From contig JAJQJQ010000015.1 of the NCBI GenBank assembly GCA_028622995.1, forward strand, positions 1,116,001 to 1,180,000: a DNA stretch of 64,000 nucleotides, in the 5' to 3' direction. This document shows positions 25,753-40,154 of this stretch, piece after piece. The notes below the pieces were generated by a model that was given only the letters and a program-made list of their open reading frames with translations, was not told where the DNA came from and did no database searches. A program made the position numbers and the translations under genes. Positions within the stretch are counted from its first letter, which is position 1. Each line of letters starts with the position of its first letter. Source of the stretch: Panagrolaimus kolymaensis (Eukaryota > Nematoda > Chromadorea > Rhabditida > Panagrolaimidae).

Positions 25753-25818
25753 ATAATAATATTGAGGGAAAACCATCAAATTCTATTGATTCCTTCTTCT
25801 CTTGAATTCAATTCGAAA

Positions 25819-26381
25819 ATGCTATCCAAGCTTGTCCTTCTTGCCACTATTGGCTTCATCGCAGTTGTTTCTGCTCATCCTGGTATGGGAGGCGGCCCAA
25901 TGGGTGGTGGACCTTTTGCTGAACTTGGAGATGCCCAAAAGGCTGAAATCAAAGCCATTTTCACCAAAGAAGGCCTCACCAAACAACAAATTCAAGATGA
26001 AATCAAGGCTTATTTCACCAATCTTGGAGGTGATGCATTGGTGAGTTTCATCGTTAGCAAACCCGATTAAAATATATAAGATTTTAGACAAAATTCAATG
26101 AACTTGAAGGAAAGATGGAATCAATGAAGACCAATATGATCACAAAAGCTGAAGATGCAACTAAAAATTTTTCTCCTGCATCAAAAGCCCTTGTAGAACA
26201 ACTCAAAAATATTAAATTAAATATGGCTATCACTCCAGCTGAAGATCAAAAGCAAACCAAAGCCCTCCTCGAAGCAGCACCTGAAGATGTTAAAACTGAA
26301 ATAAAAACTCTTAAAGATTTATTCGGTCATGGTCATGAAGGAGGTCATTTCTTCACAACTGTTGCTCCCGCTTCAGCTTAA
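25819..26381 (+). CDS. SXP/RAL-2 family secreted protein (DUF148), copy 1
   Basis: Exons 25819-26040 and 26088-26381 give 171 residues. A clear signal peptide (MLSKLVLLATIGFIAVVSA) precedes a Gly/Met/Pro-rich stretch and the helical SXP/RAL-2 domain: AELGDAQKAEIKAIFTKEGL, TKQQIQDEIKAYFTNLGG, then FNELEGKMESMKTN and AEDQKQTKALLEAAPEDVKT. The family is restricted to nematodes, is often abundant and secreted in parasitic species, and includes a known fish-parasite allergen. Its biochemical function is unsettled, with metal or ligand binding proposed. A His/Gly-rich segment near the end (GHGHEGGHFF) could bind metal. Single 47-bp intron, phase 0. Confidence 0.85.
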
Positions 26382-26914
26382 ATATCTAAGTCATGAATAA
26401 CAAATCATTTATTTGATTAAAATATTTTTTTGCATGCATTGTTTCTTCAGTTTTTGTAAACTGTTGACTTTGACGTTTAAACCAATAAAAATATTTCTAA
26501 CCAAAAAGCAAAGTTCTAAAAAAGCTCTTTAGTATTCAAAAGGAAGTGAATTGAATTTTGTTTGGTTACAAAAATGCTTGTGGTAAAACAAAATGGTAAA
26601 GGAGTATCAGTTAACAACACTTTATGAAAACATAAAATTCGTGATCTTTCAACAAAATTTTAAACAATTTAAACTTTTTTTCGACCAGATAAAGCTACCT
26701 ATTTTAGCTTAGAAAATAGCCACAATCGTGCCAAAGATGTTTTTTTACTTCATTTTTTCACTCCATTTTTTTGTTTGTTTTAAAATTCTGAATCATTTTT
26801 AGTTTTTGCAAATTTTTGAAAAAATAGAAAAAATACACTCAATGAAAAAATCGACAACATGATATGGTTCGCATTTGTTATGAATCATACTCTATTGAAA
26901 CATGTTAATATAAT
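26382..26914. other. intergenic, copy 1
   Basis: AT-rich with AATAAA-like sites just after the SXP gene. No gene is recognised. Repeated at 37143-37675. Confidence 0.45.
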
Positions 26915-28199
26915 TTAACGAGAATTATACATACAGTAACAGCTATGGGGAAATTTCGAACTTGTGAATAAGATAGCGTGACGTGCAGAGTATTCGGTTC
27001 CAGATCGATGATGAATAATAACTCGAAATGGTCGAGGATGAGAATAACCAAAAAAATTAAATTGCAAATAAGCAATCAAAATTTCTATCATTGCTACCAC
27101 GAAGAGCATCAAGGAACAAAGTTTGAGAAATGCAAACAGGGTTCGAATAATCGTCTGTAAAAATTTTAAATGTTCGTTTTAAAGTTTTTAAATTAAATAA
27201 TATGATAGCGAAAATTTATTTAATTGGAGAATATTTTTAAATCTTGTAACATAGGTAAATCAAAAATGTGGTTAAATCTTATCAGAGCAAACATAAGCAT
27301 TAACCTTTAACTTGGCTATAAAATATCCTCATAATAAAAATGCTCTTACTGGATCATTTATCAAAATCATAATTAAAATGAAAACAAAAATAAAATCGCC
27401 AAAATAAAATACAAATTCAGCTCGTTCCAAATTTGTTATATCATTTTTTCTCAAAATAGCAAAAACCATTTTATCATAAACTTTTAACATTTCTTTTTTC
27501 AAGTCGTTCATCGTTTTTTCTAACATTATTTGACAAAATTCAAGGATATAGCTTCAATCAATTTATTAAAATTTATCACAAATTAAAAAATGATAGATAA
27601 TCTTTATTTTTTTTTATGTACTTCGCCGAAATAAAGAAAAAAATATATAAATCAAGGCCACGTTTGAATGAAAGTTAAGGCAGATGAAAAAAAAAACAAG
27701 GATTTGAAACAATATAAAAATTTAGATTCGAAAGAAAATATTTTTCATATCGAATCTCTAATGGCACACGTGAAACAATAATAATTTTACGTAAAAAAGG
27801 AAGTTGAGTCTGAAAGCTGAAGTCCACAATAGTTTCAGAATAATCATTTTTTAGTATCGTGAAGCAGCTTCCAAAAACAACTACAAAAAATCCTAACAAA
27901 ATTTAAAAAAAGTAATTCTCATTGATTAGGAAAGAAAAATAAAAATTCAATATTATGCGCTTTTCAGAAAGTTTCAATGCTAAAATTAAAAAGGAAAAAT
28001 CATTTCCAAGAAAAAAAATATTACGCATAGGTTTTTGGATGCTATTCATAATCAGGTATATATTAAAACCAAAAGAATAGTAACTAAGGCACACGCAAAA
28101 ATAATATATATAAAAAACTCGTAGAAAGAAAAAAGAAAAACTGGTGAATAAAACAAAATAACATTGAAAAAAAGGTTTACAAAAATTAAAAAAAAACAT
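26915..28199 (-). CDS. possible multi-exon membrane protein gene, copy 1 (unresolved)
   Basis: Two minus-strand exons join well: one ending at 27350 (residues MVFAILRKNDITNLERAEFV, then a hydrophobic FGDFIFVFILIMILINDP) with donor gtaaga, and one starting at 27154 after TTTTTACAG (TIIRTLFAFLKLCSLMLFVV, AMIEILIAYLQFNFFGYSHP). Both are phase 0. Further upstream, open hydrophobic frames at 27675-27899 and 27903-28199 may be earlier exons, but I could not join them confidently. The product would have several membrane segments. No family is recognised. Low complexity means part of this may be chance. Confidence 0.3.
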
Positions 28200-29393
28200 A
28201 GTAGCTATATTATGATCATTATTGACTGATGGCGATGGTATCGTAGCTGTGTGTTAGTTAGACTGGCAGCTGAAGAAAAAAGCCTTTTTTTTATGCGGCT
28301 TTATTCTTTCCTGGTTGTTGTTGGTATGGATGTGCACGATTTTGTCCCAAAAATCGACGTTGATCAGAAAGTAAGGCGCCTGAAAATTCAAAATTTTTAC
28401 ATAAAGAAAACATTTATTTTTAAAATGTCATATTTACGGCAAAAAAAAATATAGAAAGAAACAAAGAAATTTACTCACCACACTCTTCTTACTTGTCTTT
28501 TTTGAGTCCGTCCATTTTGCTTTCACAAAAAAATACCAATCGTCGCTGCGCTCGCTTCTTTCCTATTTTATTTTTGTTTGTTTCGATCTTTTCTAATTTA
28601 AAAAATGTTATGCTTTTTTGTTAAAGTGATTTTTAGTCCCAAAGCCAACAAAAAATGAATAAACAAAACTAATAAAAAAAATTTTGTTGGTTAATAATTT
28701 AAAAGTTAATTTAAATTCTGCCCCAATATTTAAGTTAACGATCAAAAAAAAAGTGAAAGAAGAAAGAAAAATACAAAAATTTTTAGGAAAACCCACAAAA
28801 AAAAACAGTTAGCAAAGCTATTGTTGTTTTTGTGATTCCAAAAAAGAAAGTTTAGTTACGGTAAGATTTTGGCTTAGCATAAGTTTGGTTTTTTTTAGCT
28901 GTAAAAACGAATATTTAAATAAATAAAAAAACAAAATTTTAATAAAGTATTATTTTTTTTAGTAATATTCATGCGAGTATTTTGACTTGGACGATTGTTT
29001 GTTTGGTTGGTTGTTTGTTTGAGTGGGAACGACTCGACAAGCAAGAGAGTGAGGCAATTATAAATTATATATAAATAATAACTATTCTCCCAATTAGAAC
29101 ATTAAGCTTTTTATATAATAGCTGTGAGAGTTATTAGGCAAAAAGTTGATTGTAAGAAAGAGTAAGGAAAAAAATATAAAGGCAATGATAGGTACATAGC
29201 AGCCGAGGGTGGAATAATAAAATGGTTAGTAGCACCCATAAAATTGAATGTATATGTATTTATATATAAACTCATACTTTTTTTTGATAATAAAATAGCT
29301 ACTTTATGATAATAATTTCATTTCAAAAAAATAATAATAAATATAAAAATATCTGTGCTTAAAATTAAAACTTTTCTAAAGCGGAATGTTTAA
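28200..29393. other. gene-free AT-rich stretch, copy 1
   Basis: No gene is recognised. From 28525 onward this sequence occurs three times in the window (28525-29790, 39286-40551 and 45628-46893) because it lies in both duplication units. Confidence 0.5.
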
Positions 29394-29776
29394 AGGACCA
29401 TGCTCTTTTGATCTTTTTTGAAATTTGTTTTCAAAAACCGCGGCTGGATATTCCATCATGCCGCAACATTGCAAGATGCAAAAGCCTTTGTTCCAATACT
29501 TAGAAATTTTTTTTGTTTTTTTGAGAATTTCGCCTACATGATGAAGTCTTATAGCATTAATACTACCTATATTCATTACTTTTAATATGATGAGTGTCGT
29601 AAAGCTATTTAGAAGAGTAGCTACATATGGGCATCATCAGAAAAAAACAAAAAAATCCAAAATTTTTCTAAGTATTGGAACAAAGGCTTTTGCATTTTGC
29701 AATGTTGCGGCATGATGGAATATCCAGCCGCGGTTTTGAAAACAAATTTCAAAAAAGATCAAAAGAGCATGGTCCT
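29394..29776. mobile_element. TTAA-flanked inverted-repeat element (MITE-like), copy 1
   Basis: A 383 bp element with long terminal inverted repeats of about 120 bp (29394 to ~29510 against ~29660 to 29776), starting AGGACCATGC and ending GCATGGTCCT, with a ~150 bp unrelated centre and no coding capacity. Both ends abut TTAA (29390-29393 and 29777-29780), the target duplication used by piggyBac-type transposases. TTAA is palindromic, so it could also be the outermost part of the inverted repeat. Classification as a piggyBac-like MITE is inference. Confidence 0.65.
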
Positions 29777-32700
29777 TTAATAAAAAAAATATTTTGATGT
29801 AACTTCTTGTTGAGGGGCTTGAAGCAAAAGATTATTGATAAATCGTATAATCCGACGCGTACGTTCTGGATCAACTTCGAATGAAGGGGTTGGACTATCA
29901 TTGAAGCCTTTGATGTATTCAAGAGTTGAAATATTTGCAAGGGATTTTCTTGCAATAATACCATATAAAGATGGATCATCGTTAAGAAAATATCTTATTC
30001 TATTCGCAACAATGGTAAATAATTCAAAGGCGAGTTGTTTTCGATCTGTTACCGCAGAAAATACATGTTCAGCTTGCGAATCCATTCCTATCTCATAATA
30101 CATCACAATTTCCTAAAAACAAAAATTGATGGGAAAATAAAGGTTAAAAAAAATAAATTTACTTTAATCCTTAATGAATCCACATTAAGTTGCCATTCTT
30201 CAGCTAATTCTAAAACAAGTTGCCAAAGATGTTGACTATCAGTTTCAGCATTAGTTGAAGCATTTTGAATACATTCTTCCAAAAATGTTTGTCGCTTATT
30301 TTTTATGAATGCTTCCACTCTTGCAAGAGGAATTAATGGATGTGAATGAAAGGGTTCAAAGAAAGCTCGATGACCGATAGAATCGAAAAGAGATTTAGGT
30401 GTAATTTGTATGCTGCAGAGATATTGTAGCTTTATGGAAACAATAAGATGAATATGATGAATTCCAAGATGATAATTAATTGATTTATGTTTTGATGCAA
30501 TTTCAGCAAGAGTTGTGCGATTTATTTTAGTACTTCGATGAAGATTTACATAATCCATAAAGCGTTCAATAAAATCTTCATAGTTGAGATTAATTTGTGG
30601 ATGTTGATCCAAATCAACCACAGCGTAAACAAGACAACGCAGGACTCTTTCGATACAACAAATAAATTCATATAAATCTGTTTCAGCAACAAGTAGCTCT
30701 TTACGGGATTCACGATCACGGGGAAATCTACCATCCTGATGATTTAAGAATGTATAAAATCGTTGGAAAGGTTGTTGAATGAATGTATCCCATAACATTA
30801 ATGCCAAGCCATGTTGAAGTCTAGGCATTTTATTAAGCTTTTCAAGAAATATGGTAGCTGATGAAAGCTTTATAGCTCGACGGGTTTCATCTTTAAACCA
30901 AGCGCTTGCGCATTCCCAACTAGCATCAGCAAGTAATAGTTCAGATTTTAAACTAAATGGTAAATGTTTTTTCATTGCAAATAATATTTTAAGGGATATT
31001 GAAGCATTTTCAGGACATTCGCCATCAATTGAAAGCAATTCATCTGCGGTTGGAAGAGACGTTGAAATCCATGAACCAATTTGTTCACGATAATAACCAA
31101 CTCCCTTTTCCGCTAAACGATTCAAACAAACTTTTGGGGAATTTGGGAGCAAATCCAAAAATGTAAGAATTAAAAGATGATGGGAAATTAAATCACCTAA
31201 AAAATGGAAATTTTTGATTTTACTAATTATTTTATAAAGCATAAACGCACAATATTCAATGTATTCATCCATTTGCTCCCATTGGTCATCCACATCAAAA
31301 GCGTCAACACCTTCTTCAACTCCAGCAGTGATGCCTTTATCAGCTGCTTCCCATCTTTGTAATGATCGAATACTAAGAAGGAAAAATAATCCAGCAATAA
31401 CATTCTCACTGTAATTATTAAAGTTTAAGGTAAGTATATTAAAAAAAATTAAGCTGCTTACGATGATTTTATTTGAATTTCTAATGCTTCCAAAGTTTGA
31501 CGATTTATTTGTTTTTGAAATCTTCGTAAAAGGGCAACGAGTCTATTAACAAATGAAATGGGATGCTTATTTGAAGAGTTTAACCAAAAGCTCGTAAGAT
31601 ACTCCATGATAGATTCCTAAAAAAATTATGGAAACAAGCTACGATAGCTTTTGACCTATGCCAACTTATTAGAAAACTTACCATTGAAAATCCAGAAATA
31701 GGTAATAATTCAACTTCAAGTTCATCAATATCAACTTCGCCAAATAAAAATGGAGCAAAAATGGCTGATAATACTGCTTGCTTACCATCTTCATCTTTTG
31801 GAGTGAAGCATAAATTTCCGCTAATAACTTGAGCCGTCGTTAAAAATGTTGCTGATGAACTTAAAAGATCAAATTGATCCACAAATGTTTTCAGTAATGG
31901 AAATTTAGGCATAACCATTTTGCTATTCGATGTTGCTTCTTTTAATAAATCCAAACAAATAAAATCTACTTCACTTTCATACAATTTTAAAGCATCGATA
32001 CAATCTTCATATTTTTCAATTACATTTTCTGAGTAATAATTTTTAAGCAAATTATATAAACGTAAAATTCTATCTAACATTTGAAGAAAGACTAAAAAGC
32101 TATGCGAATCGGTACAATTATTCTAAAAAAAATATTTTTGTTTATAAATTACGATTAAAAAAATCCAGTGTTTGCTTACTTTAGAATTATGATTCCCGTA
32201 AATTTCCATTAACCTCGTAATTGCTTTGGAAATTGTAAATGGCTTAAATTTTGTACTTCGAATAACAAGTTCAATACATTTTCGTCGAATATTAAACGTC
32301 CGAAGCTCTTGAATAAATGATAAAAGCTTTTCAATATCAAGGTCCTCGGATTCCGTGACTCTATCTAATTTGAACTAAAAAATTTTTTATAAACTTTTAA
32401 ATCAAAATTTAAAATTATTACTTCTTTGAATAAATTTTCATCATGAATTGAAGCTTCCGACGAACCTAAAGCTGCTAATCGAAAAGGTGCAATAATTTCC
32501 TAAAATTATTTTTCAACATTTTTTTACACATAATCAAAACTTACAAAAACTTGTCCATCAGAATTTACAAAAGCAGCGGTGGAAATATTTTGTCGAAAAA
32601 TAGCTTCTTCATCTGGTGGTGTGCCAAGTACTCCATCGCGAGGACCTGGCAAAGTAATAAGTCGTCCACGAGAATCCACATTGAATGCCGATACTCTAGG

Positions 32701-34294
32701 ACCATTTTGCATTGACCAAACTTCAAGTAAGCCTCTTTTTGGAGCAAAAATAACCAAAAATAAAGCTTTTACGGATCTTCGACATTCTCTAACTTTTCCT
32801 GAACTTTCAATAAACGCACATCGAGCATTACGATATCCTTTAAAAATGCGAATAATTCTCCGTGTTTCTGTGTCAATTATTAAAACCCTCGCAGATTGAT
32901 CCGCGACAGCTAAGATGGACCATGGTTTGGGAGCAATAAAGAGTCGATCACCAATTCGACCTTTATCGCGAAAACTTTGTCGAACATAAGCTGTTTCAAT
33001 TCTTGTATCCACCACCATAGTTTTGGTTGGTTGATTTTTTCTTGAAGTTCCAAGACCAAAATATGAACGAAATCCAATTGAAGGAATATATGCTCCAACA
33101 TTGGTTGTAACAACATTGGTAAGATTATTAACGATATCCATTGTATTTGATTGCTTTTCAAAAAAATTATGCCATACAAATGCGCCAAATACATCTCGAG
33201 CTATGCAAAAATAAGTGCTGTAAGTTGGAAGTCCAGGTCGTATTTGAGCATGAAATCCTTGATCCGACATTGAAGCAGTGGAATATTGTTCAAATGAGCC
33301 AGGTTTTTTAAGACCAATAATATTAAAATCAAATATATTATTCAATGATTGAACTCTCATAATGCGAGCATTAAATTGAAGGGTTGATGTAACTTCATCA
33401 AGGGATTTATCACCTCGAGCTATTTGACTTCGAGCAAGTCGGAGATTATTAAAAAGGGATTGGCCTTCAATAACAATTAATTGACTTTTTGAAAGAAAAG
33501 CTAATTCTTGATTTCCTTTAAACGCAGATTGTCCGAATCGAATTGATTTAATAAAGCCTTTTGATATTCTCTCATAAAATATTAATGCTCCACGTTCGGT
33601 ATAAAAATTAACGTAACCATTACTCAATCCAACAATTATGCAAGTCCAATCTGAAGCCGCTACTTCTGTTTTTCGAGTTGTTGCAACAGGAAGAACATGA
33701 AGGGTTGTAATAAAGTCCTAAAGAAAAAACACGGTATAATATTTTATACCCAACATGGCATTTTTGAATGAAAAAAGCCTTACATTAGGTTGTAAATTTT
33801 GTACAATATTAATTTTGGCGCATATATCATAATTTTGACTATTTTTTGATGACCTCTCTAATACCACCACTCGATTTACATTTGCTACAGCCATAATTTC
33901 TAAGGTATTTGAAGCACTAACTAAAGAATGTTTTAACCATTTGGAATTATCCTTTTTTGAACCTTCTGTATCACTTTTTTCGCTCTAAATTCAGTTCATA
34001 AATTATTAGTTTTTTTTGATTGAGAAAGTTAATTACCGAATCAACTTCCATTTGTTGAGTCCATTGTTCAACGCCTGCTTCCTTTTCAGTTTCATCATCG
34101 CTTGGGATAGCTTCTTCATCTCGAAAATGCTCATTATTTCCTGTAATTTCATGCATGCAAGGATAATATAAATAAAGGATAAAAATAAATATCAACTAAC
34201 CAGATGATATAAGGTTTTCATCATTTAGATAAGCATTAATTTTTCCTATATGTTCAGGATTAATTGAAACGGTTTGATTCAATGAACACCACAT
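29777..34294 (-). CDS. rbg-2: Rab3GAP2, copy 2 with altered C-terminus
   Basis: Identical to the gene at 18968-23533 through all exons until the duplication junction. Exons: 34201-34294, 34037-34140, 33784-33984, 32545-33717, 32422-32499, 32180-32374, 31682-32122, 31462-31616, 30163-31408 and 29777-30112. The last exon runs off the duplicated unit at 29791, so after VTSK the native 20 residues are replaced by YFFY and a stop, giving 1340 instead of 1356 residues. The TAA stop is supplied by the TTAA next to the inverted-repeat element. The native 3' UTR is missing, so transcript stability may differ. The promoter region (34295-34941) is duplicated with it. Whether it is expressed is unknown. 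Confidence 0.85.
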
Positions 34295-34941
34295 TATTTT
34301 TTAAAAGCTTCTACTATACATTACAATAATAAAAATATAAACTAAATTTTTCTAATATTTGTTTGAAAGTTTTTAATAAAATCACGAGAAAAAAATTTGA
34401 TCGCATCAATTGAAATTGTTGATGATGCATGAATGTGAAAGAATTCACTCGCGAAAACCCTCGCACATTGCTCAATTTTATTTGGTCATTTTTTTGTTGT
34501 TTTTCCCTTTCTTTATTGCTCGCTCGATCGAGGCTCACAAACCAACCAACAAAAAACTCTCGCTTCTCACTTTACAATCTTGTTTTTTTTTCAACTCTTT
34601 TCTTCCTTCAACTTTTTTAACTTTAATTCTTTGCGTTTTGTTTGCTACTATGTATTTTGATGACAAGAACCATGCTTTTATTTTATTTTTGTATAGAATT
34701 GTTTATTGTTTACGGTTGAAAAGTTAACCAATCCAATTCTTCGCCTGTTATATTTGGGTGTTTTTCTTTTTTTTTTTGCTTGATGATGACGGGGCGGTTT
34801 TGCTTTCCCTCTTCTTGCCATTTCTTGCATTCCCACAAAACTTTATTTCGTCGTGGCCCATGTTTTTATGTCTTTTATTTTTACGCGCGTTTTATCCAAG
34901 ACACTCATAAACTTGTTTCCATTTTCAGTAAGAGTCTAACT

Positions 34942-35640
<699 letters not shown>

Positions 35641-36579
35641 GGTGAACATTCATTCATGCTGAACCTTATATATTTGTCTCTCAATGATGACTTAAGTTTT
35701 TTATGTTTTAGCTTTGTACTTTTTTCACATTTTGTTTTTATTTAGTAATATAAAGTTTTTGAAATAAATGCATAATAATATTCTTTTGTCTCTTTATATT
35801 ATTTTTGCAATTGAACGAACATCAACTGTTACTTTTAACAAAAGGACACATTATGAAAGAAATGGAAAGTGAAGTGCTAGGGAACGAGTAATTTGATGAT
35901 CGCTTTTTGCGATTGTTGTACTTTGTGTTGTTTTTTAGTGAACAAATGTGCACATTTAATTCTGCTGTTAATGGAATGCTGTTATTATTTTGAAGTCAAG
36001 AACAAAAAAATCAACTATAGCAATCGCAAAGAAACAAAGTACATTTAATACAACCGTTTGTTGTGATTGTAATTGATCGAGTGAATACACAGAAAAAGTA
36101 GGCTTTGTAAGGTGTTTAAGTTGCTAATTTTTGGCATATACAATGCCTACATCACGAACAAGCGACATTAAGCTTGACAACAAGCAATTCATAAATTTGG
36201 AAAATTTCACTTGGTGGAGACGAGACATATAAAAGGATAGTTAAGTATTGTATTCATAGAAATGAGATTACAGAATGGAATAAACACAGACAAATCACAT
36301 CCTCTAATCCTTGCAATTGTATTCATCAAAATAACATGTTTAGTTCCTTTTTTTAGAAGTAACCGGCGATAAAATTGTTTATTTCCTGTCACACAATACA
36401 TTTATCTCCTTTTTTATCTGTCTATGTAAACGTAATAATTGGGAATGAAAAAAAAAAGATTACTGAGGATGTCGGATTTCCCTTTCATTGGAGACTTAAA
36501 ATCTAGTATAAAAATAATAATATTGAGGGAAAACCATCAAATTCTATTGATTCCTTCTTCTCTTGAATTCAATTCGAAA

Positions 36580-37142
36580 ATGCTATCCAAGCTTGTCCTT
36601 CTTGCCACTATTGGCTTCATCGCAGTTGTTTCTGCTCATCCTGGTATGGGAGGCGGCCCAATGGGTGGTGGACCTTTTGCTGAACTTGGAGATGCCCAAA
36701 AGGCTGAAATCAAAGCCATTTTCACCAAAGAAGGCCTCACCAAACAACAAATTCAAGATGAAATCAAGGCTTATTTCACCAATCTTGGAGGTGATGCATT
36801 GGTGAGTTTCATCGTTAGCAAACCCGATTAAAATATATAAGATTTTAGACAAAATTCAATGAACTTGAAGGAAAGATGGAATCAATGAAGACCAATATGA
36901 TCACAAAAGCTGAAGATGCAACTAAAAATTTTTCTCCTGCATCAAAAGCCCTTGTAGAACAACTCAAAAATATTAAATTAAATATGGCTATCACTCCAGC
37001 TGAAGATCAAAAGCAAACCAAAGCCCTCCTCGAAGCAGCACCTGAAGATGTTAAAACTGAAATAAAAACTCTTAAAGATTTATTCGGTCATGGTCATGAA
37101 GGAGGTCATTTCTTCACAACTGTTGCTCCCGCTTCAGCTTAA
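36580..37142 (+). CDS. SXP/RAL-2 family secreted protein, copy 2
   Basis: Exons 36580-36801 and 36849-37142 encode the same 171 residues as the gene at 25819-26381, including the signal peptide. The upstream TATA candidate is preserved. SXP/RAL-2 genes commonly occur in clusters in nematodes, so a real tandem copy would be unsurprising. Confidence 0.85.
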
Positions 37143-37675
37143 ATATCTAAGTCATGAATAACAAATCATTTATTTGATTAAAATATTTTTTTGCATGCAT
37201 TGTTTCTTCAGTTTTTGTAAACTGTTGACTTTGACGTTTAAACCAATAAAAATATTTCTAACCAAAAAGCAAAGTTCTAAAAAAGCTCTTTAGTATTCAA
37301 AAGGAAGTGAATTGAATTTTGTTTGGTTACAAAAATGCTTGTGGTAAAACAAAATGGTAAAGGAGTATCAGTTAACAACACTTTATGAAAACATAAAATT
37401 CGTGATCTTTCAACAAAATTTTAAACAATTTAAACTTTTTTTCGACCAGATAAAGCTACCTATTTTAGCTTAGAAAATAGCCACAATCGTGCCAAAGATG
37501 TTTTTTTACTTCATTTTTTCACTCCATTTTTTTGTTTGTTTTAAAATTCTGAATCATTTTTAGTTTTTGCAAATTTTTGAAAAAATAGAAAAAATACACT
37601 CAATGAAAAAATCGACAACATGATATGGTTCGCATTTGTTATGAATCATACTCTATTGAAACATGTTAATATAAT

Positions 37676-38960
37676 TTAACGAGAATTATACATACAGTAA
37701 CAGCTATGGGGAAATTTCGAACTTGTGAATAAGATAGCGTGACGTGCAGAGTATTCGGTTCCAGATCGATGATGAATAATAACTCGAAATGGTCGAGGAT
37801 GAGAATAACCAAAAAAATTAAATTGCAAATAAGCAATCAAAATTTCTATCATTGCTACCACGAAGAGCATCAAGGAACAAAGTTTGAGAAATGCAAACAG
37901 GGTTCGAATAATCGTCTGTAAAAATTTTAAATGTTCGTTTTAAAGTTTTTAAATTAAATAATATGATAGCGAAAATTTATTTAATTGGAGAATATTTTTA
38001 AATCTTGTAACATAGGTAAATCAAAAATGTGGTTAAATCTTATCAGAGCAAACATAAGCATTAACCTTTAACTTGGCTATAAAATATCCTCATAATAAAA
38101 ATGCTCTTACTGGATCATTTATCAAAATCATAATTAAAATGAAAACAAAAATAAAATCGCCAAAATAAAATACAAATTCAGCTCGTTCCAAATTTGTTAT
38201 ATCATTTTTTCTCAAAATAGCAAAAACCATTTTATCATAAACTTTTAACATTTCTTTTTTCAAGTCGTTCATCGTTTTTTCTAACATTATTTGACAAAAT
38301 TCAAGGATATAGCTTCAATCAATTTATTAAAATTTATCACAAATTAAAAAATGATAGATAATCTTTATTTTTTTTTATGTACTTCGCCGAAATAAAGAAA
38401 AAAATATATAAATCAAGGCCACGTTTGAATGAAAGTTAAGGCAGATGAAAAAAAAAACAAGGATTTGAAACAATATAAAAATTTAGATTCGAAAGAAAAT
38501 ATTTTTCATATCGAATCTCTAATGGCACACGTGAAACAATAATAATTTTACGTAAAAAAGGAAGTTGAGTCTGAAAGCTGAAGTCCACAATAGTTTCAGA
38601 ATAATCATTTTTTAGTATCGTGAAGCAGCTTCCAAAAACAACTACAAAAAATCCTAACAAAATTTAAAAAAAGTAATTCTCATTGATTAGGAAAGAAAAA
38701 TAAAAATTCAATATTATGCGCTTTTCAGAAAGTTTCAATGCTAAAATTAAAAAGGAAAAATCATTTCCAAGAAAAAAAATATTACGCATAGGTTTTTGGA
38801 TGCTATTCATAATCAGGTATATATTAAAACCAAAAGAATAGTAACTAAGGCACACGCAAAAATAATATATATAAAAAACTCGTAGAAAGAAAAAAGAAAA
38901 ACTGGTGAATAAAACAAAATAACATTGAAAAAAAGGTTTACAAAAATTAAAAAAAAACAT
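37676..38960 (-). CDS. possible membrane protein gene, copy 2 (unresolved)
   Basis: Identical copy of the uncertain gene at 26915-28199; the same caveats apply. The two joinable exons correspond to 37676-37915 and the exon whose donor-side end is 38111. Confidence 0.3.
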
Positions 38961-40154
38961 AGTAGCTATATTATGATCATTATTGACTGATGGCGATGGT
39001 ATCGTAGCTGTGTGTTAGTTAGACTGGCAGCTGAAGAAAAAAGCCTTTTTTTTATGCGGCTTTATTCTTTCCTGGTTGTTGTTGGTATGGATGTGCACGA
39101 TTTTGTCCCAAAAATCGACGTTGATCAGAAAGTAAGGCGCCTGAAAATTCAAAATTTTTACATAAAGAAAACATTTATTTTTAAAATGTCATATTTACGG
39201 CAAAAAAAAATATAGAAAGAAACAAAGAAATTTACTCACCACACTCTTCTTACTTGTCTTTTTTGAGTCCGTCCATTTTGCTTTCACAAAAAAATACCAA
39301 TCGTCGCTGCGCTCGCTTCTTTCCTATTTTATTTTTGTTTGTTTCGATCTTTTCTAATTTAAAAAATGTTATGCTTTTTTGTTAAAGTGATTTTTAGTCC
39401 CAAAGCCAACAAAAAATGAATAAACAAAACTAATAAAAAAAATTTTGTTGGTTAATAATTTAAAAGTTAATTTAAATTCTGCCCCAATATTTAAGTTAAC
39501 GATCAAAAAAAAAGTGAAAGAAGAAAGAAAAATACAAAAATTTTTAGGAAAACCCACAAAAAAAAACAGTTAGCAAAGCTATTGTTGTTTTTGTGATTCC
39601 AAAAAAGAAAGTTTAGTTACGGTAAGATTTTGGCTTAGCATAAGTTTGGTTTTTTTTAGCTGTAAAAACGAATATTTAAATAAATAAAAAAACAAAATTT
39701 TAATAAAGTATTATTTTTTTTAGTAATATTCATGCGAGTATTTTGACTTGGACGATTGTTTGTTTGGTTGGTTGTTTGTTTGAGTGGGAACGACTCGACA
39801 AGCAAGAGAGTGAGGCAATTATAAATTATATATAAATAATAACTATTCTCCCAATTAGAACATTAAGCTTTTTATATAATAGCTGTGAGAGTTATTAGGC
39901 AAAAAGTTGATTGTAAGAAAGAGTAAGGAAAAAAATATAAAGGCAATGATAGGTACATAGCAGCCGAGGGTGGAATAATAAAATGGTTAGTAGCACCCAT
40001 AAAATTGAATGTATATGTATTTATATATAAACTCATACTTTTTTTTGATAATAAAATAGCTACTTTATGATAATAATTTCATTTCAAAAAAATAATAATA
40101 AATATAAAAATATCTGTGCTTAAAATTAAAACTTTTCTAAAGCGGAATGTTTAA

